Part shown: piece after piece, positions 29,809-40,980 of the stretch
Layout of the letters: the number at the start of each line of letters is the position of its first letter
Numbering within the stretch: the first letter of the stretch is position 1
NCBI RefSeq assembly: GCF_965363235.1
Contig: NC_134845.1
Coordinates: 27,468,524 to 27,532,523 of the forward strand
Reading direction: 5' to 3'
Source: Mytilus galloprovincialis
Taxonomy: Eukaryota; Mollusca; Bivalvia; Mytilida; Mytilidae
Length of the DNA: 64,000 bases
Translations under genes and position numbers: made by a program
The notes under the pieces: generated by a model
What the model was told of the DNA's origin: nothing
Seen by the model: only the letters and a program-made list of their open reading frames with translations
The model's database searches: none

Positions 29809-30596
29809 TTAACTTTCACGGGTAAGAAAGTCAAAGATCTTTATAATAGCTTTCTTGTTAGTAGTGACTCTCACAATTCCTTGATTAGTTTGTTCTGATA
29901 GAACTGACTTCAGTCCATCTAATCCATTTCTTTTAACAGCAATATTAAAATGTTCTAATCTTAAATTTGATCTTGCAGCCTTCAATGCAAGGGTTCTAGA
30001 AATAGCTTTAGAAAAAATGGCATCGGTGAAAGTTTGAAGGTTGTCTTGTTGGTGACTGAATTCTTTGGGATAATTTGCTGAAAAAACTAAAGCCTGAATG
30101 TTGCATTTGATATCTCCCTTAGATTGAACCAGTCTGTACAGAGCTTCCGTATCATCTTCTGCATTGTGAGCAGAATAGGTTTCACCTAAGAGTTCACCCA
30201 CCAAAGCTGTTTGACTATAAGATGGCCTTTTTGGATATAAGAGTTTAAAGAGTTCCAACGTGTCCAAAAAGCCACTAATATTAGATGCAAATTCATTCCA
30301 CATATTATGAAATTTCAAGGAATTGTACAGCACATGGCAATCATAACGTTTGATGTTGTGGCCAACAAGAAGTGGTTTGACCGGAAAACTCTTAACAAAA
30401 TCATTAAAATCAGTGAATGCCACATTCTGTAGTTTTGATGGTACGGGTTGTAGGTTATAGTACATTTGACTTCCAATAACTGATATGTTTGTTACCGCTG
30501 ATGCCCCATTTGATATCACTCTATTTGGCATTATATAGCTGGAGAATTTGTTATTTTGGGAATAAGCTGCTATCTGTATAATATCAGAGGTTCTTT
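29809..30596 (-). CDS. fusion exon 7: remainder of exonuclease and C-terminus
   Basis: Starts RTSDIIQIAAYS (strands after ExoI), then GHNIKRYD (ExoII), SGFLDTLELFK and YSAHNAEDDTEAL (ExoIII with His and Asp five apart), and a 110-residue tail with no known motif. An AATAAA on the minus strand at 29697-29702 lies about 107 bases after the stop. Confidence 0.85.
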
Positions 30597-33500
30597 CTGG
30601 AAAAAAAAATAAAATTAATGATATTACTGCTTTAAAATTTGTGATAAAAGAAGCCAATTAGATCTTTGCTAGAAAAAGGTACATCTTTAAAACTAAATGC
30701 TGAAATTCTTATTTATACAAAACTGTCACAGGTTAATTAGAGGGATGGTTGGGATCCTACTTACATGTTCAACCCTGCAACATCTGTATGTACGTGCCTG
30801 TCCCAAGTCTGGAGCCTGTAATTCGGAAGTCGTCATATGTTGCTGTGTTACATATTTGCATTTCAATCATTTTTGTTGTGGTACATAAATTATGCCGTTG
30901 TTTTTTTTATTTTAATTGTTCTACATCTATCATTTCTGGGCCTTTTATATAGCTGCATGACTATGCGATACTGGCATTGCTCATTGGTGAAGGCAGTACG
31001 GTGACCTATAGGTTTGAATTTCTGTGTCATTTGGTCTCTGGTGAAAAGATGTCTCATTACCAATCTTCTTTTTTATATGTGATTAGTTTTTTTATTCATT
31101 TTTAACCCAAAGCTTCAATTTGATTATATCACTATCTGCATCATATGATAAGCAAATATATTGCCAACATATATATATATATAGAAAATTTAATATACTT
31201 TAAACTTTAACCAAATTGACATCTAAAAGCAGCATTATTTGATGCTTTGGAGCTACAAAATACTTCTTCACTTTGTTTAAAAAAAAAACACTCACGAAGG
31301 CCAGTAGTTTCTAAATCAAATATCAAAATGGGTGCTGTAAGAATGTTGTCAGTGAATTCTCTAATCTCAGGTGGATCAGGTATTTCGATCTCATCAACAT
31401 TTTGTTCAGTCATTCCTGTCAAAATAAAAAAAGGTTCCACATTATATTCATGTTTATAACATGTGAATTTGATATGACTCTTGGCAGTCTTCAGAGGTCA
31501 TCTCCATGATTAACTAGATATCATTGAGATGGGAGCCATCTCTGTGGGCCCCGCTGTGAATAATGTGCATTAAAAAATAGTATCTTTACCATAGGACATG
31601 GGTTTGTCAACTGAAATCAAAGTTTTTGACCTTGAACTTTGCCCTAGGAAGTTGTAAATAAATTATGACACAGCCTCTGGTGTTGGTTCATATACATGTC
31701 AAGTATAAACTTTGAAATCATAACGGTTCTCAAGATATAGAGCGGACACGATCTTCACCACAGGACACAGGGTTATCAACTGAAACCAAAGTTTTTTTAC
31801 CTTGACCTTTGACCAAGGAAGTTGTACATCATCATGACACACCCTTTGGTGGTGGTTAATAAACATGTAAAGTATAAAGTATGAAATCATAATGGTTCTC
31901 TAGATACGGAGCGGACACAAAGTTATTACAAAGTGTTATGGACGGACGGACGGACGGACGGACGGACGGACGGACGGACGGACTGATCACTATAGGGCGA
32001 CACGCCTTTGGCGGGGCCCTAATTACATGACATCTGGGAAAAAAATACACACAAAATGTTGATACATATTATTGAGACCATAAATTGATAGTTGGTTTTA
32101 TCCTGCAATTGGGTGTTCTACTATACAGATACAGCCCTACAGATATCACTATGCTATACAGATATCGCTTTAAAGCTCCGCCCACTGCCTGACTGAGTAT
32201 TGTATGAACCTGCGTGACCTCAGAATGTGTATTGCAGTCGCATTCCAATGACGTATTAATTGCAAATTACGATTTCTTTTATACGTTCTGGTTGTTTTCA
32301 AAATTTCTTTAGAGCAATAAGACTCACACCAATTTTCTGATAACATACAGACATGAATAGCAGTCTTTTCTACAATGACAACTATCGATTTTAAAGTTTG
32401 AATGTGTATGATTGTGTAGCAAAAACAACCTTGTCAATTTCAGCATGCATGTTTCATGAATGACGAGTCTGAAGCATAGGACAACTCATACACTCCTGTT
32501 TTAAATTGGACAATGTTTTATTTGTTTTTACTGTTGAAGTTAGTAACGTTTAAAAAGATAATTATTCACCTAGAGCATAATATTATTTTTGACCATTTGA
32601 GAATCTTTTTTTGCGAAGCTGTTTTTACTGAATGTGTGATTACTGTTTCGTATTACTACACGGGCCTCAAGGGGTTTCAAATCGAAAATAAATACAAAAC
32701 ATGTGTTTTTGTGAGTTTCAAAAGAGAAATAATATATAGAATTGTTTAGTGTCTTTAAATATCAGCTGTATTTGTACTCCGCTTGTCAAACAGGTGTAGT
32801 AGCTCGCATACATCTTGTTTCATAGCATCGTACAAATACAGCTAATATTTAAAGACACTAAACAGTTATTAGATATAGGAAGTTGTGCTGTGAGTGCCAA
32901 TAAGACAACTCTCCATCCAAATAACAATTTAAAAAAAGTAAACCATTATAGGTCAATGTACGGCCTTCAACACAGAGCCTTGGCTCACACCGAACAACAA
33001 GCTATAAAGGGCCCCAAAATTACTAGTGTAAAACCATTTAAACGGAAAAGCCAATGGTCCAATCTATATAAAATTAAAAAATTGTCTATATAATAGATTT
33101 TTTTGTAATTTGGATATATATACATTTCAGTATTTAATAAATCTTATATAAAACATGAGTCAAGTTGGCGAAGATGAATTTGACAGTTAATGCCCCTTCA
33201 AAAGATAATTTATCTACATGTATAAGCGTATGAATTTATATTTTTATTAACCACATAATTACCTATTTCACTCTCATACGTTTTTCCCTCTCTTATTTCC
33301 AATCCACTGTTTTTGGCAAGTTTCATCTCTTTCAATCGTTTTCTTTCAGTTTTAAACTTTCTAGTTCTAGATTTCTGTAGTTTAGTAGCTCTCCTCTTAT
33401 CTAATAAAGTTGCCCTTTTAATAGACATGTTTCCTGGGGACAGTCCAGCAGATTCATTAACCTATAAAAAAGAAATTTAACAATAAAAATATGATTATAA

Positions 33501-36500
33501 CAATGCTTTATTAAACAAAATAAATGGATAGTGAGACCATGGGACACAGATGACACCTATGCTTGTATATAAAGTTATAAAGGAACATAACTCCATGCTG
33601 ATAAAAGTGTCGCTCACTGGTTGTTAAATCAGTGTCATAATCATCTGACATAAGTTGATCAAAGTAATGAAGTACTGAACATTGGATGACAGGGAATTCA
33701 ACCTCTGTAATAACTATCATAATTAATTGTAGTGATACAAATCAATATACTCTGGTTTGTTGTTACATTTAAATATACATATTTGTTTATAACCGTTTCT
33801 GGTACATGTATATATAATGTTTATCCATTTGTCTATCGTTCTTTTCTACTAACTAAGGTATTCTAATAATAGTGCTGTACATGCATGATGGACAATAATA
33901 AATCAATTTTTTTTAGAAGATTGGATTTGAGAAGGCATTCATATTTTCACGCAATTAGTCAAGAGATATTCTTCCTAACGTGTTAACACAATTTTTCTGT
34001 ATTTGTGCATAGATTTTAATGATTTATATTCACATATTTATAGATTGGTTACCAGTCAAAAATGAAAGTTACATACAAAAAAAATGTAATAAGAATGTCT
34101 TTGTCAGCAATACATCCTCACGATCTTTGTGTGTAAAAATTCAGGTCTATTTAAGTTTATACTTATGCACTCAACAATTTTAGACTTTTAAGTATCTGTT
34201 AGTTTTTTTAAATAAAAAGATACCTCTGAAATATAGCTGTATCCTTCATTCTTCTGTAATACAGATGCACTGACCCTGTAGCCTAAACTTGATGATCCAG
34301 AGTAGTGTTTATATTTTGGAGCTTTAGTTGATAGGGTGAAGTTGAAACTTTCATTAGATTGTGAACTTGCCAAATTGGATAATTTTTTTGATTTCTGTTC
34401 TATATCTTTCAGAAATAATCTTTCTAAGTCATTCTTAAGAGCTAGAGAAGACAGATTTTTTCCATAAGGTAGATTGCTGTGTCTGTATGTAGTTGGATCT
34501 TTCAGGTATCCACACCATTTGACGTCACATTTGGTATGTTGTCCATACATATGGTCAATTGTACATCGGACACCATTTTCAATTCCTTCAGAATTCCCTT
34601 GGTTCTGTGACAGCATGAAGGAATAGTTCTTCAGAAAACTGTTGATAACCATGGCTGATAGTTCCTTATGCTTCAGTTTAATGGAATACAATTTTTTACT
34701 AGCATTTACCATTATATGATTTCTATCACTACTCTTGACTATATTAGAATGTGGCAGTAGTTTCGCTGCTCTATTGAAACCAGTAGAATCGTCATCACCA
34801 GCTAATTCCTTAATTTTAACACCTCTGTTGTCCAAATCTTTTATCATTTCAACAACCATATCTGGTTCCATGCCTTTTGCAGATCCTGTCCAGTTTTTAG
34901 CACATTTATGTTTAGGGGCTGGAATTCCTTTTTTCTGTGCATTTTTACAAATGCGACATCCTTTGCAACGAATGGAATGGCGAACAATTTTTTTATTTTT
35001 CCCTCCAATTAAGGTTGCAACCCCTGAAATCAAAGATGAGAATGTATTTAATTTTCATTTTGATGAATATACATACCATGTGAAATTTTTTTTCTCCTTG
35101 TATTAAATAATAATTTATAAATATTAGATTTAGGAGATAACTGTATTGTATTCTAAGGTCCGACAGCATCAATTGGGGATTTGATGGTCGCAAATTAAGT
35201 TTACTGGCGACGCGTTAGCATACAATGATACCATGTTATTGTCTGTATTCTTTAAATAAATTTTTCAACTTGACCATTTAAGTGGAGATAACTCTTATAT
35301 TTTCTATGTAGAAATTGAAATTTTCATTTTTTGTCTTTTTTTAATACTGTATGCAATAGGTCTATTATATTTGGTTTAAGGAATGATTGTAAGGTATATG
35401 TGTCAGTCTGACAGGTCAGGTGTCATCTGAACCTTGACCTCATTTTCATGGTTCATTTGTTATGGTTAAGTTTTTGTGTTTTGATCTGTTGTTTTAATAC
35501 TGTATGCAATAGGTCAACTATATTTGGTGTATTGAATAATTGTAATGTGCCAATTTTTATCTGAACATAACCTCATTTTCATGGTTCATCTAAAATTTTC
35601 ATTGTGTAGTTTGTTTCTTAGATAATATATACAAAAGGTCAACTATATTTAAGATATGTAAGACATTTCGGCATGTGCACTCTTGTTAAATTATAGAAAG
35701 AAAACAAGTTCGGCGACACAATTTTTTAATTTCTATTTTCTTGTAGCATACCTTTAGACCTATCTTCTCATGTTTAAAAATAGCATTTCATATTCTTGAA
35801 TAAAGCACAGTAAAATCTTCCTTTTGGCAAAGTATAAGAAAATTCTTCCTGAGGCAATATATACTGACAATCCACCTGAACATCACATACCTGATAAACT
35901 ATCATAGGACCTGCCTGACCCTTTTTTTTGCCAGCAGGTGTCGGTCGAAAGCTTTAATCCAGTGTCTGTCCCTGTGTTCTCATTTTCCTCTAAAAAAAAA
36001 ACCAGTACCAAATATCAAACCTACAACCCTTTGTTCAACATACATGTATGTATGAAATAACAGTGGTCAAAATGGAAGTCAGTAATGTATTGAGTATAAG
36101 GATCTATCAATGTGAGTTAAAAAATTACCAAGTATACTTGAAATTCTATCTATCAGTGTCTAGATAGATGAGATATATCGAGCTAAATCAAACGCTTTAC
36201 CCAAGTTAGTTATTGTAAGAGACTGACAACTCAGTTCAGAGTGGATAATAATGGATTGTTAAAAATTGACTACTCATTTATAATGGATTTTCATTAACTG
36301 CAGTTTGACCCCTATTTTCTATTTATACCAAAAGCAGATGTGTGATTTTTGTCAGAGATCATAATCATATATTAACCTTTTAAGTAGACACCCCAAGTAG
36401 TTTTAGGTTTATTAAAGAAAAACAATACAAAGTACATGTATACATTTGTTAATGTGGACTAGAAAATCAAAGAAATGTGATATCAAAAGGAGAATATATA

Positions 36501-39090
36501 TACATCATAAGTTTTGTTAAAATGTATAAAAGTTCTATTTATATTACCTCTGACTTTGTGTATAATCAAATAGAAAAAGATATGTAACAAACATATGGTA
36601 TTACAGATTTAGAAAAATTAAGGATTAAAGAGAAGACAACTCTTGAAAGTATCTGTAATAACACATGTAAGATAGAGTTATATTCCTGACTTAATTGTCT
36701 CATGGGTTTTAGATTATTTTATGTATTGTAAGCTTTAAAAAGGACAAACCTGCACCAATAGTCATAGACTGAAAAGCTTCATCCAATAGGGATTTTTGTT
36801 CTGAATTGGTTGCTTGTGTTTCCATAACAATCCCGACTTCATTTTCTCTACTTTTTAATGTTTTGTGATGAGGGTAATGGACATTCATTGTAGAAAATAG
36901 ATTATTAATCTGTGTCTCACCAATCCCGACATGTAGCATACCTGTTGTAAATACATTTGTGAGACAAAATTTAAACACTTCTGTGATACATGTATATTAA
37001 TAATTAAAGTACAAAAGTACATATATGTGCATACTGAAGAAATTGTAGGCAATGAATGTACATTACATAGATAAACTACAAATGTATATACATGTACACT
37101 GTACCAGATTTATTTTACAAGTACATGTATGTTCTTATATAATTGACACCATTAAATCCAAATTGAATCAGTTCTTGTGACTTGTGAGAATATGAATCCT
37201 TATTTCAGGATTTCATAAATGATTTGTATTTGAGCACAAATTTTTTATAACCTTTTATGCGAAGTGAAAAATGTGTTTCCCATCCTAGATATAATTCACT
37301 GTTAAAAAAATTAAAAAAAATCGTATGGGTCTCGCCTACTCTTGCTGTTAATTGCACACTCAACAAAAATGAGGGAAAAAATCAATAAAAATATTCCTCT
37401 CAATACTGTTTTATGAGTGTTAGAAGCTTCTGTCCAAACTTGGTAAAAATCCAGGATAGTTTATGAATCTTATAATTTTTTAAAAACTGCATTGACATTG
37501 AAATAGTTTGTAATGTTAACTGGAAGAAAAACTAAGTCTATATTTATATATATATATAAATGTAAAATAAGGATTATATGGATTTTTTTTACAAATCTTA
37601 CTTCGGGGTACCATCTTTTGATAAAAAAAATAAGCTTCTGTTTAAATTTGCTATAAATCCAGGATAGTTTAAGAAAGTTATTAAAATCTTTAAAAGTTTA
37701 ACCACAGATCTAGAGTGAATTTAATGTTTAATTTCCTGGCAGAAAAACTAAGTCCATTTATAAATAAAAAATGGAAAATTGTTGTACGGTTACCTATAAT
37801 TGTTAATTTCTGTGTCTTTTTGGTCCCTTGGCCTTGTGGAGAGTTGTCTCATTGGCAATATAATATTATAAAAAAAAAAGATTTCTTGAGTTGTTTTAAA
37901 GTCCTAATACTTTTTGTTTTTCACAGTTTTATATTAAATGTTTAAATATATTTGATTGACATTTACCTAAAGTAATACATGTATAAGAAAATCAGGTTTA
38001 ATTCATTACACAATGAGCAATTTATGTGTCAAAAAAATGGGGCTTTGCCTCACCCAAAATGAATTTTATTAACCTGATAAATTCTTCAATAGGATAATTG
38101 CAAACTGCAACTATTAACATGTACAATTGACTAAATTTCAACTTTATTAAAATTTTACAAAATTACAAAACAGTGCACCAGAATTCTGACATTTAGTCTA
38201 ACCTTAAACCTAATATGTATTGCTATTACACCAAGTCAGAAAGTAACCTTTTTTATTTTATCGTTTGGATTTCTTGACCAGGCCTGATATTAATGTTTTG
38301 ATGAAATTTGGCAAATTTATCAAAACATCAAAATGATTAATTTCATGGGTTTCATACATGTACCTTGTTTTAAAGAAGAACCCTTCTCCTCCCCAATGTC
38401 AGTTCAGAATTTGGCTTCCTTTTTTTTTTTATAATAATGGTAATCATTTCAAAAATTTACATCTGAAAAAAAGGTTGTTCTTGAAACAAAAATCTAAATG
38501 TCATGATTAAATTGCTGATATGAAATTTGCATTATGCATGCACCTATTTTATTAAGACAAGGGGTAGCTTACATGTTCTACATGATATTTCTTTTTTTAT
38601 GTTTCATATGATAGTCATTACCTGTTGCTAATTTGGTGTTAACATCAAAGGTGCCTAAACCTCTCTTGTGTTCTGTAGAGTGATGCGTTTTCCCTAGCCT
38701 AATGCGATTTACAGATTCACATATATGACACTTGACATAAACTATTCCTGTAACTCCATATGGTCTAACACCCAAAGAATTGTACAAGTGTAAATTAATG
38801 GAACATGTGGTGCAGTGTTTTAACTGTTGTGCAATCAGATCTAGTTCACAAACATATCTACAATGATCTAGTGGTAGCAAATCAACTGGAAGAACTTCAT
38901 CAAACAAGTCGTCAGAGTCACTTTTGCCAAATGTACAGTATGTATGATCAGACTCAAAGGGAAAGTTTGGTAATGTAATTTCCTTCTTCTTGTTCCAGTT
39001 TTTTGTAAACACCAATTCTTGAACACGTTTTGATTTGGTTACATTTGGGCTTTTGGAAAATTTACCCCGTTTATTTCGTCGAGTTCTCAT
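29809..39090 (-). CDS. Mutator-like transposase / DEDDh exonuclease fusion, 7 coding exons, 888 aa
   Basis: Coding exons on the minus strand: 39090-38622, 36941-36750, 35989-35891, 35023-34224, 33461-33263, 31415-31296, 30596-29809; 2667 bases, all phases compatible, TAA stop. Order: basic N-terminus; zinc-ribbon cysteines C93, C96, C121, C124; Mutator-like transposase domain (about 230-520) with TDTCWQKKGSGRSYDS, C273/C276/C279, NWTGSAKGMEPD and GDDDSTG; a very basic linker (about 530-575); and a DEDDh 3'-5' exonuclease (about 615-790) with D620 and E622 in FDLETTGL, D712 in GHNIKRYD, H770 and D775 in AHNAEDD. All catalytic positions expected of the exonuclease are present. The exonuclease resembles the C-terminal exonuclease-like domain of PML isoform I (recalled, not aligned). 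It could be a recently active transposon-encoded gene or a domesticated host gene; seven introns, no stop or shift and a host-type promoter favour a maintained gene. Confidence 0.87.
30760..31085 (-). repeat. SINE-like repeat copy in fusion-gene intron
   Basis: Contains 'tgcctgtcccaagtctgg', 'gaaggcagtacggtgaccta' and 'gtctcattaccaatcttct', reverse-orientation blocks of the SINE-like family. Confidence 0.55.
31296..31415 (-). CDS. fusion exon 6: exonuclease ExoI motif
   Basis: Encodes 40 codons ending PILIFDLETTGL, the ExoI motif with the first Asp and Glu of DEDDh nucleases. Donor C/GTGAGT, phase 1. Confidence 0.85.
31495..32025. mobile_element. pearl-like element with (ACGG)n microsatellite
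   Basis: Two core units of about 165 bp ('tcaactgaaa.caaagttttt...gagcggacac') run into about ten copies of GGAC (31939-31982), then 'tgatcactatagggcgacacgcctttggcggggccctaatt'-type terminal sequence; 'gggccccgc' near 31546 mirrors the 'gcggggccc' end. The plus- and minus-strand frames through it are artefacts. It lies in the intron between fusion exons 5 and 6. Confidence 0.7.
32744..32863. repeat. 34-bp inverted repeat with 52-base loop
   Basis: Arms 32744-32777 and 32830-32863 are complementary at 33 of 34 positions (the exception could form a G-U pair in RNA). A SINE-like copy begins directly after it. Confidence 0.75.
32866..33066 (+). repeat. SINE-like repeat copy
   Basis: Ordered blocks 'gtgccaataagacaactctc', 'ccattataggtcaatgtacg', 'cttcaacacagagcc' and 'ctataaagggccccaaaat'. 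Antisense to the host gene. Confidence 0.65.
33263..33461 (-). CDS. fusion exon 5: basic linker
   Basis: Begins VNESAGLSPG and continues with about 45 residues of which more than a third are Lys/Arg (LDKRRATKLQKSRTRKFK...), probably helical, DNA-binding or nuclear-targeting. Phase 0 in, 1 out. Confidence 0.75.
34224..35023 (-). CDS. fusion exon 4: main Mutator-like transposase domain
   Basis: 267 codons with CKGCRIC zinc-binding cysteines, KHKCAKNWTGSAKGMEPD, GDDDSTG (330-332), and a C-terminal DHMYGQHTKCDVKWCGY block of family-typical Cys/His. No stops or shifts. Confidence 0.85.
35200..35700. repeat. diverged tandem repeat in fusion-gene intron
   Basis: 'atactgtatgcaataggtc' with 'cctcattttcatggttca' repeats about three times with a period of about 150-170 bases. 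Confidence 0.55.
35891..35989 (-). CDS. fusion exon 3: start of transposase core
   Basis: A 99-base exon encoding DTCWQKKGSGRSYDSLSG, the family's conserved opening motif; Asp237 is a candidate catalytic residue. Phase 1 at both ends. Too short to show as a frame by itself. Confidence 0.8.
36000..36745. other. intron of the fusion gene, nothing recognised
   Basis: AT-rich sequence between fusion exons 2 and 3 with no coding, RNA or repeat signal that I can support. Confidence 0.35.
36750..36941 (-). CDS. fusion exon 2: linker before transposase domain
   Basis: Encodes GMLHVGIGETQINNLFSTMN..., a helical segment typical of the region before the transposase core. The donor G/GTTTGT is weak but is the only one keeping phase 1. 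Confidence 0.7.
37420..37880. repeat. short tandem duplication and SINE-like tail
   Basis: 'agcttctg...aaat...tccaggatagttta' occurs at about 37428 and 37630. A reverse SINE-like tail ('gagagttgtctcattggcaa') follows at 37838-37858. The rest of this intron (36942-38621) shows no gene. Confidence 0.45.
38622..39090 (-). CDS. fusion exon 1: N-terminus with zinc ribbon
   Basis: The ATG at 39090 (context ACCATGA) is the first in-frame ATG; the frame upstream contains only a GTG. Encodes a Lys/Arg-rich start, an acidic patch and paired CTTC and CHIC cysteines suggesting a DNA-binding zinc ribbon. Donor G/GTAATG, phase 1. Confidence 0.75.
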
Positions 39091-39207
39091 GGTTGTGTGT
39101 AGCAGACGATGGTGTAATTTTACGATTGTTGTTATTATTTTTATGACAAACACTTTTTTGTTTTTGTAAATATCATTGTATGATTTCTTACCAGATTATC
39201 TTCTTTA
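39091..39207 (-). other. 5' UTR part of fusion-gene exon carrying the start codon
   Basis: A TTTTTTCATCAG acceptor precedes 117 bases of leader. One short out-of-frame ATG occurs in it, closed by TAA before the main start. Confidence 0.45.
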
Positions 39208-39320
39208 CTGATGAAAAAACACGCCGATATGTAGTAGAGCTGATTATAGGTATACCTAAATTAATATCGTGACTCAATATTCACTGATACTAGTCTAGGT
39301 ATCGACAAAAAGCAGCTTAC

Positions 39321-39400
39321 TTCGTATGAATCATAGTCTTCATCTCGCCATCTTCTGTTTGCCGGAAGTAAATAAAGGCGACCGGAAACTATACTAATCG
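39321..39400 (-). promoter_or_regulatory. TATA-less promoter and first exon of the transposase-exonuclease gene
   Basis: On the minus strand AAGATGGCGAG (about 39345-39355), a YY1-type initiator, opens a short leader exon ending at the donor A/GTAAGC (39321/39320). Just upstream lie CCGGAAGT (ETS site, plus strand 39362-39369) and ACCGGAAAC. This is the look of a housekeeping animal promoter. Confidence 0.5.
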
Positions 39401-40033
39401 ATTTTAAAAAAACAAAATATTGAAAACAATGATTGAAAATAGGTATCTATCTTCAAATTTTGTCATTCAATCATTTTATTGTGTCATTTGAAGTTTGCTT
39501 GTTATTTACGACAGCTTCCCTAGTGACGGCAATGATGCGCAACTTTGTGCGCAGAAGGCGCGAAAATTTGAACCCGCGAACCTCCTTAAATCTGTTTGTA
39601 AACACAGAAGCAAACTCTCGGATTACCATCTAAATTTTTGTTTACACAGGAAGTCAATAAATTAAATGTGAGACCGTATCTGGTCAGAATATTCCGGTAG
39701 AAAGCCGCACGTGACGATTGAATCACGATTTCAAGAAAAAAAGGGGGGACAGAGATTACAGCTAAAAAAAAAATGCAGGACAAAATTTTTCCTCCTAGCC
39801 CCCCCATAAAAATCAAATGGTAGCTCCCTTATATGCGGGTGCTGCTAAATTATTGCGCATAAAAATGGAAAGTTCATAATGAGAAAGCTGAAATTAATAT
39901 CTATTTTGTCGAAAAGTTATTTCCAATCAGCCTTTTAATCAGATACATATACTTTAATCAGAGACATATAATGCATATGCCTCTGCTTAAAGCATGCCTT
40001 TCCTTTTTCATCAATTTTCAATAAGAAGAATCA
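39401..40033. other. intergenic, upstream of the fusion gene
   Basis: A CpG-richer patch at 39515-39590 includes the near-palindrome 'tgcgcaactttgtgcgca'. The 27-bp imperfect palindrome at 39959-39985 belongs to the family seen at 24682-24711. No gene is supported. Confidence 0.4.
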
Positions 40034-40980
40034 ATGTTATTAAAATTTGCTGTTACAAAATGTAAAAATTATTATAAATTAAGGAATGTATCTCCCTCAA
40101 TGCAAAGCTCTGATTCCTTTCACGGAGTTGGCTATACTTTTTGGACCTTTTGGATTACAGCTCTTCATCTTTTATATAAGCTTTGGATTTCAAATATTTT
40201 GGCCACGAGCATCACTGAAGAGACATGTATTGTCGAAATGCGCATCTGGTGCAGGAAAATTGGTACCGTTAATGTTATTACTACCACTGGGTCGATGCCT
40301 CTGCTGGTGGACTGTTAGTCCCCGAGGGTATCACCAGCCCAGTAGCCAGTACTTCGGTACTGGCATGAAAATATGGATTTTTTTGTGTTATTAAAATTTG
40401 CTGTTACAAAATGTAAAAATTACTATAAATTAAGGAATGTAACTCCCTCATGTAAAGCTCTGATTCCTTCACGGATTTGGCTATACTTTTTTAACCTTTT
40501 GGATTATAGCTCTTCATCTTTTATATAAGCTTTGGATTTCAAATATTTTGGCCACGAGCATCACTGAAGAGACATGTATTGTCGAAATGCGCATCTGGTG
40601 CAGGAAAATTGGTACCGTTAATGTTTATACTACCACTGGGTCGATGCCTCTGCTGGTGGACTGTTAGTCCCCGAGGGTATCACCAGCCCAGTAGCCAGTA
40701 CTTCGGTTCTGGCATGAAAATACGGATTTTTTTTTGTGTTATTAAAATTTGCTGTTACAAAATGTAAAAATTATTATAAATTAAGGAATGTATCTCTCTC
40801 ATGCAAAGCTCTGATTCCTTTCACGGATTTGGCTATACTTTTTTAACCTTTTGGATTATATTATTTCATCTTGTATATAAGCTTTGGATTTCAAATATTT
40901 TGGCCACGAGCATCACTGAAGAGACATGTTTGGTCGAAATGCGCATCTGGTGCAGGAAAATTGGTACCGTTAATGTTATT
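40034..40980 (+). repeat. tandem triplication of a 350-bp dispersed repeat
   Basis: Two full units (about 40034-40389, 40390-40738) and a partial third (40739-40980) are nearly identical. Each has 'gctttggatttcaaatattt', 'gagcatcactgaagagacat', 'gcgcatctggtgcagg' and, in full units, 'cctctgctggtggactgtta'. The overlapping reading frames (40034-41074) repeat with the unit and are not genes. Confidence 0.85.

Noticed and set aside
31856..32050. Frame with SVRPSVRPSVRPS repeats
   Set aside because: It is translation of the ACGG microsatellite in a pearl-like element.
34735..35106. 123-codon plus frame opposite the transposase exon
   Set aside because: Shadow of the minus-strand exon 34224-35023, which carries all family motifs and matching splice phases.
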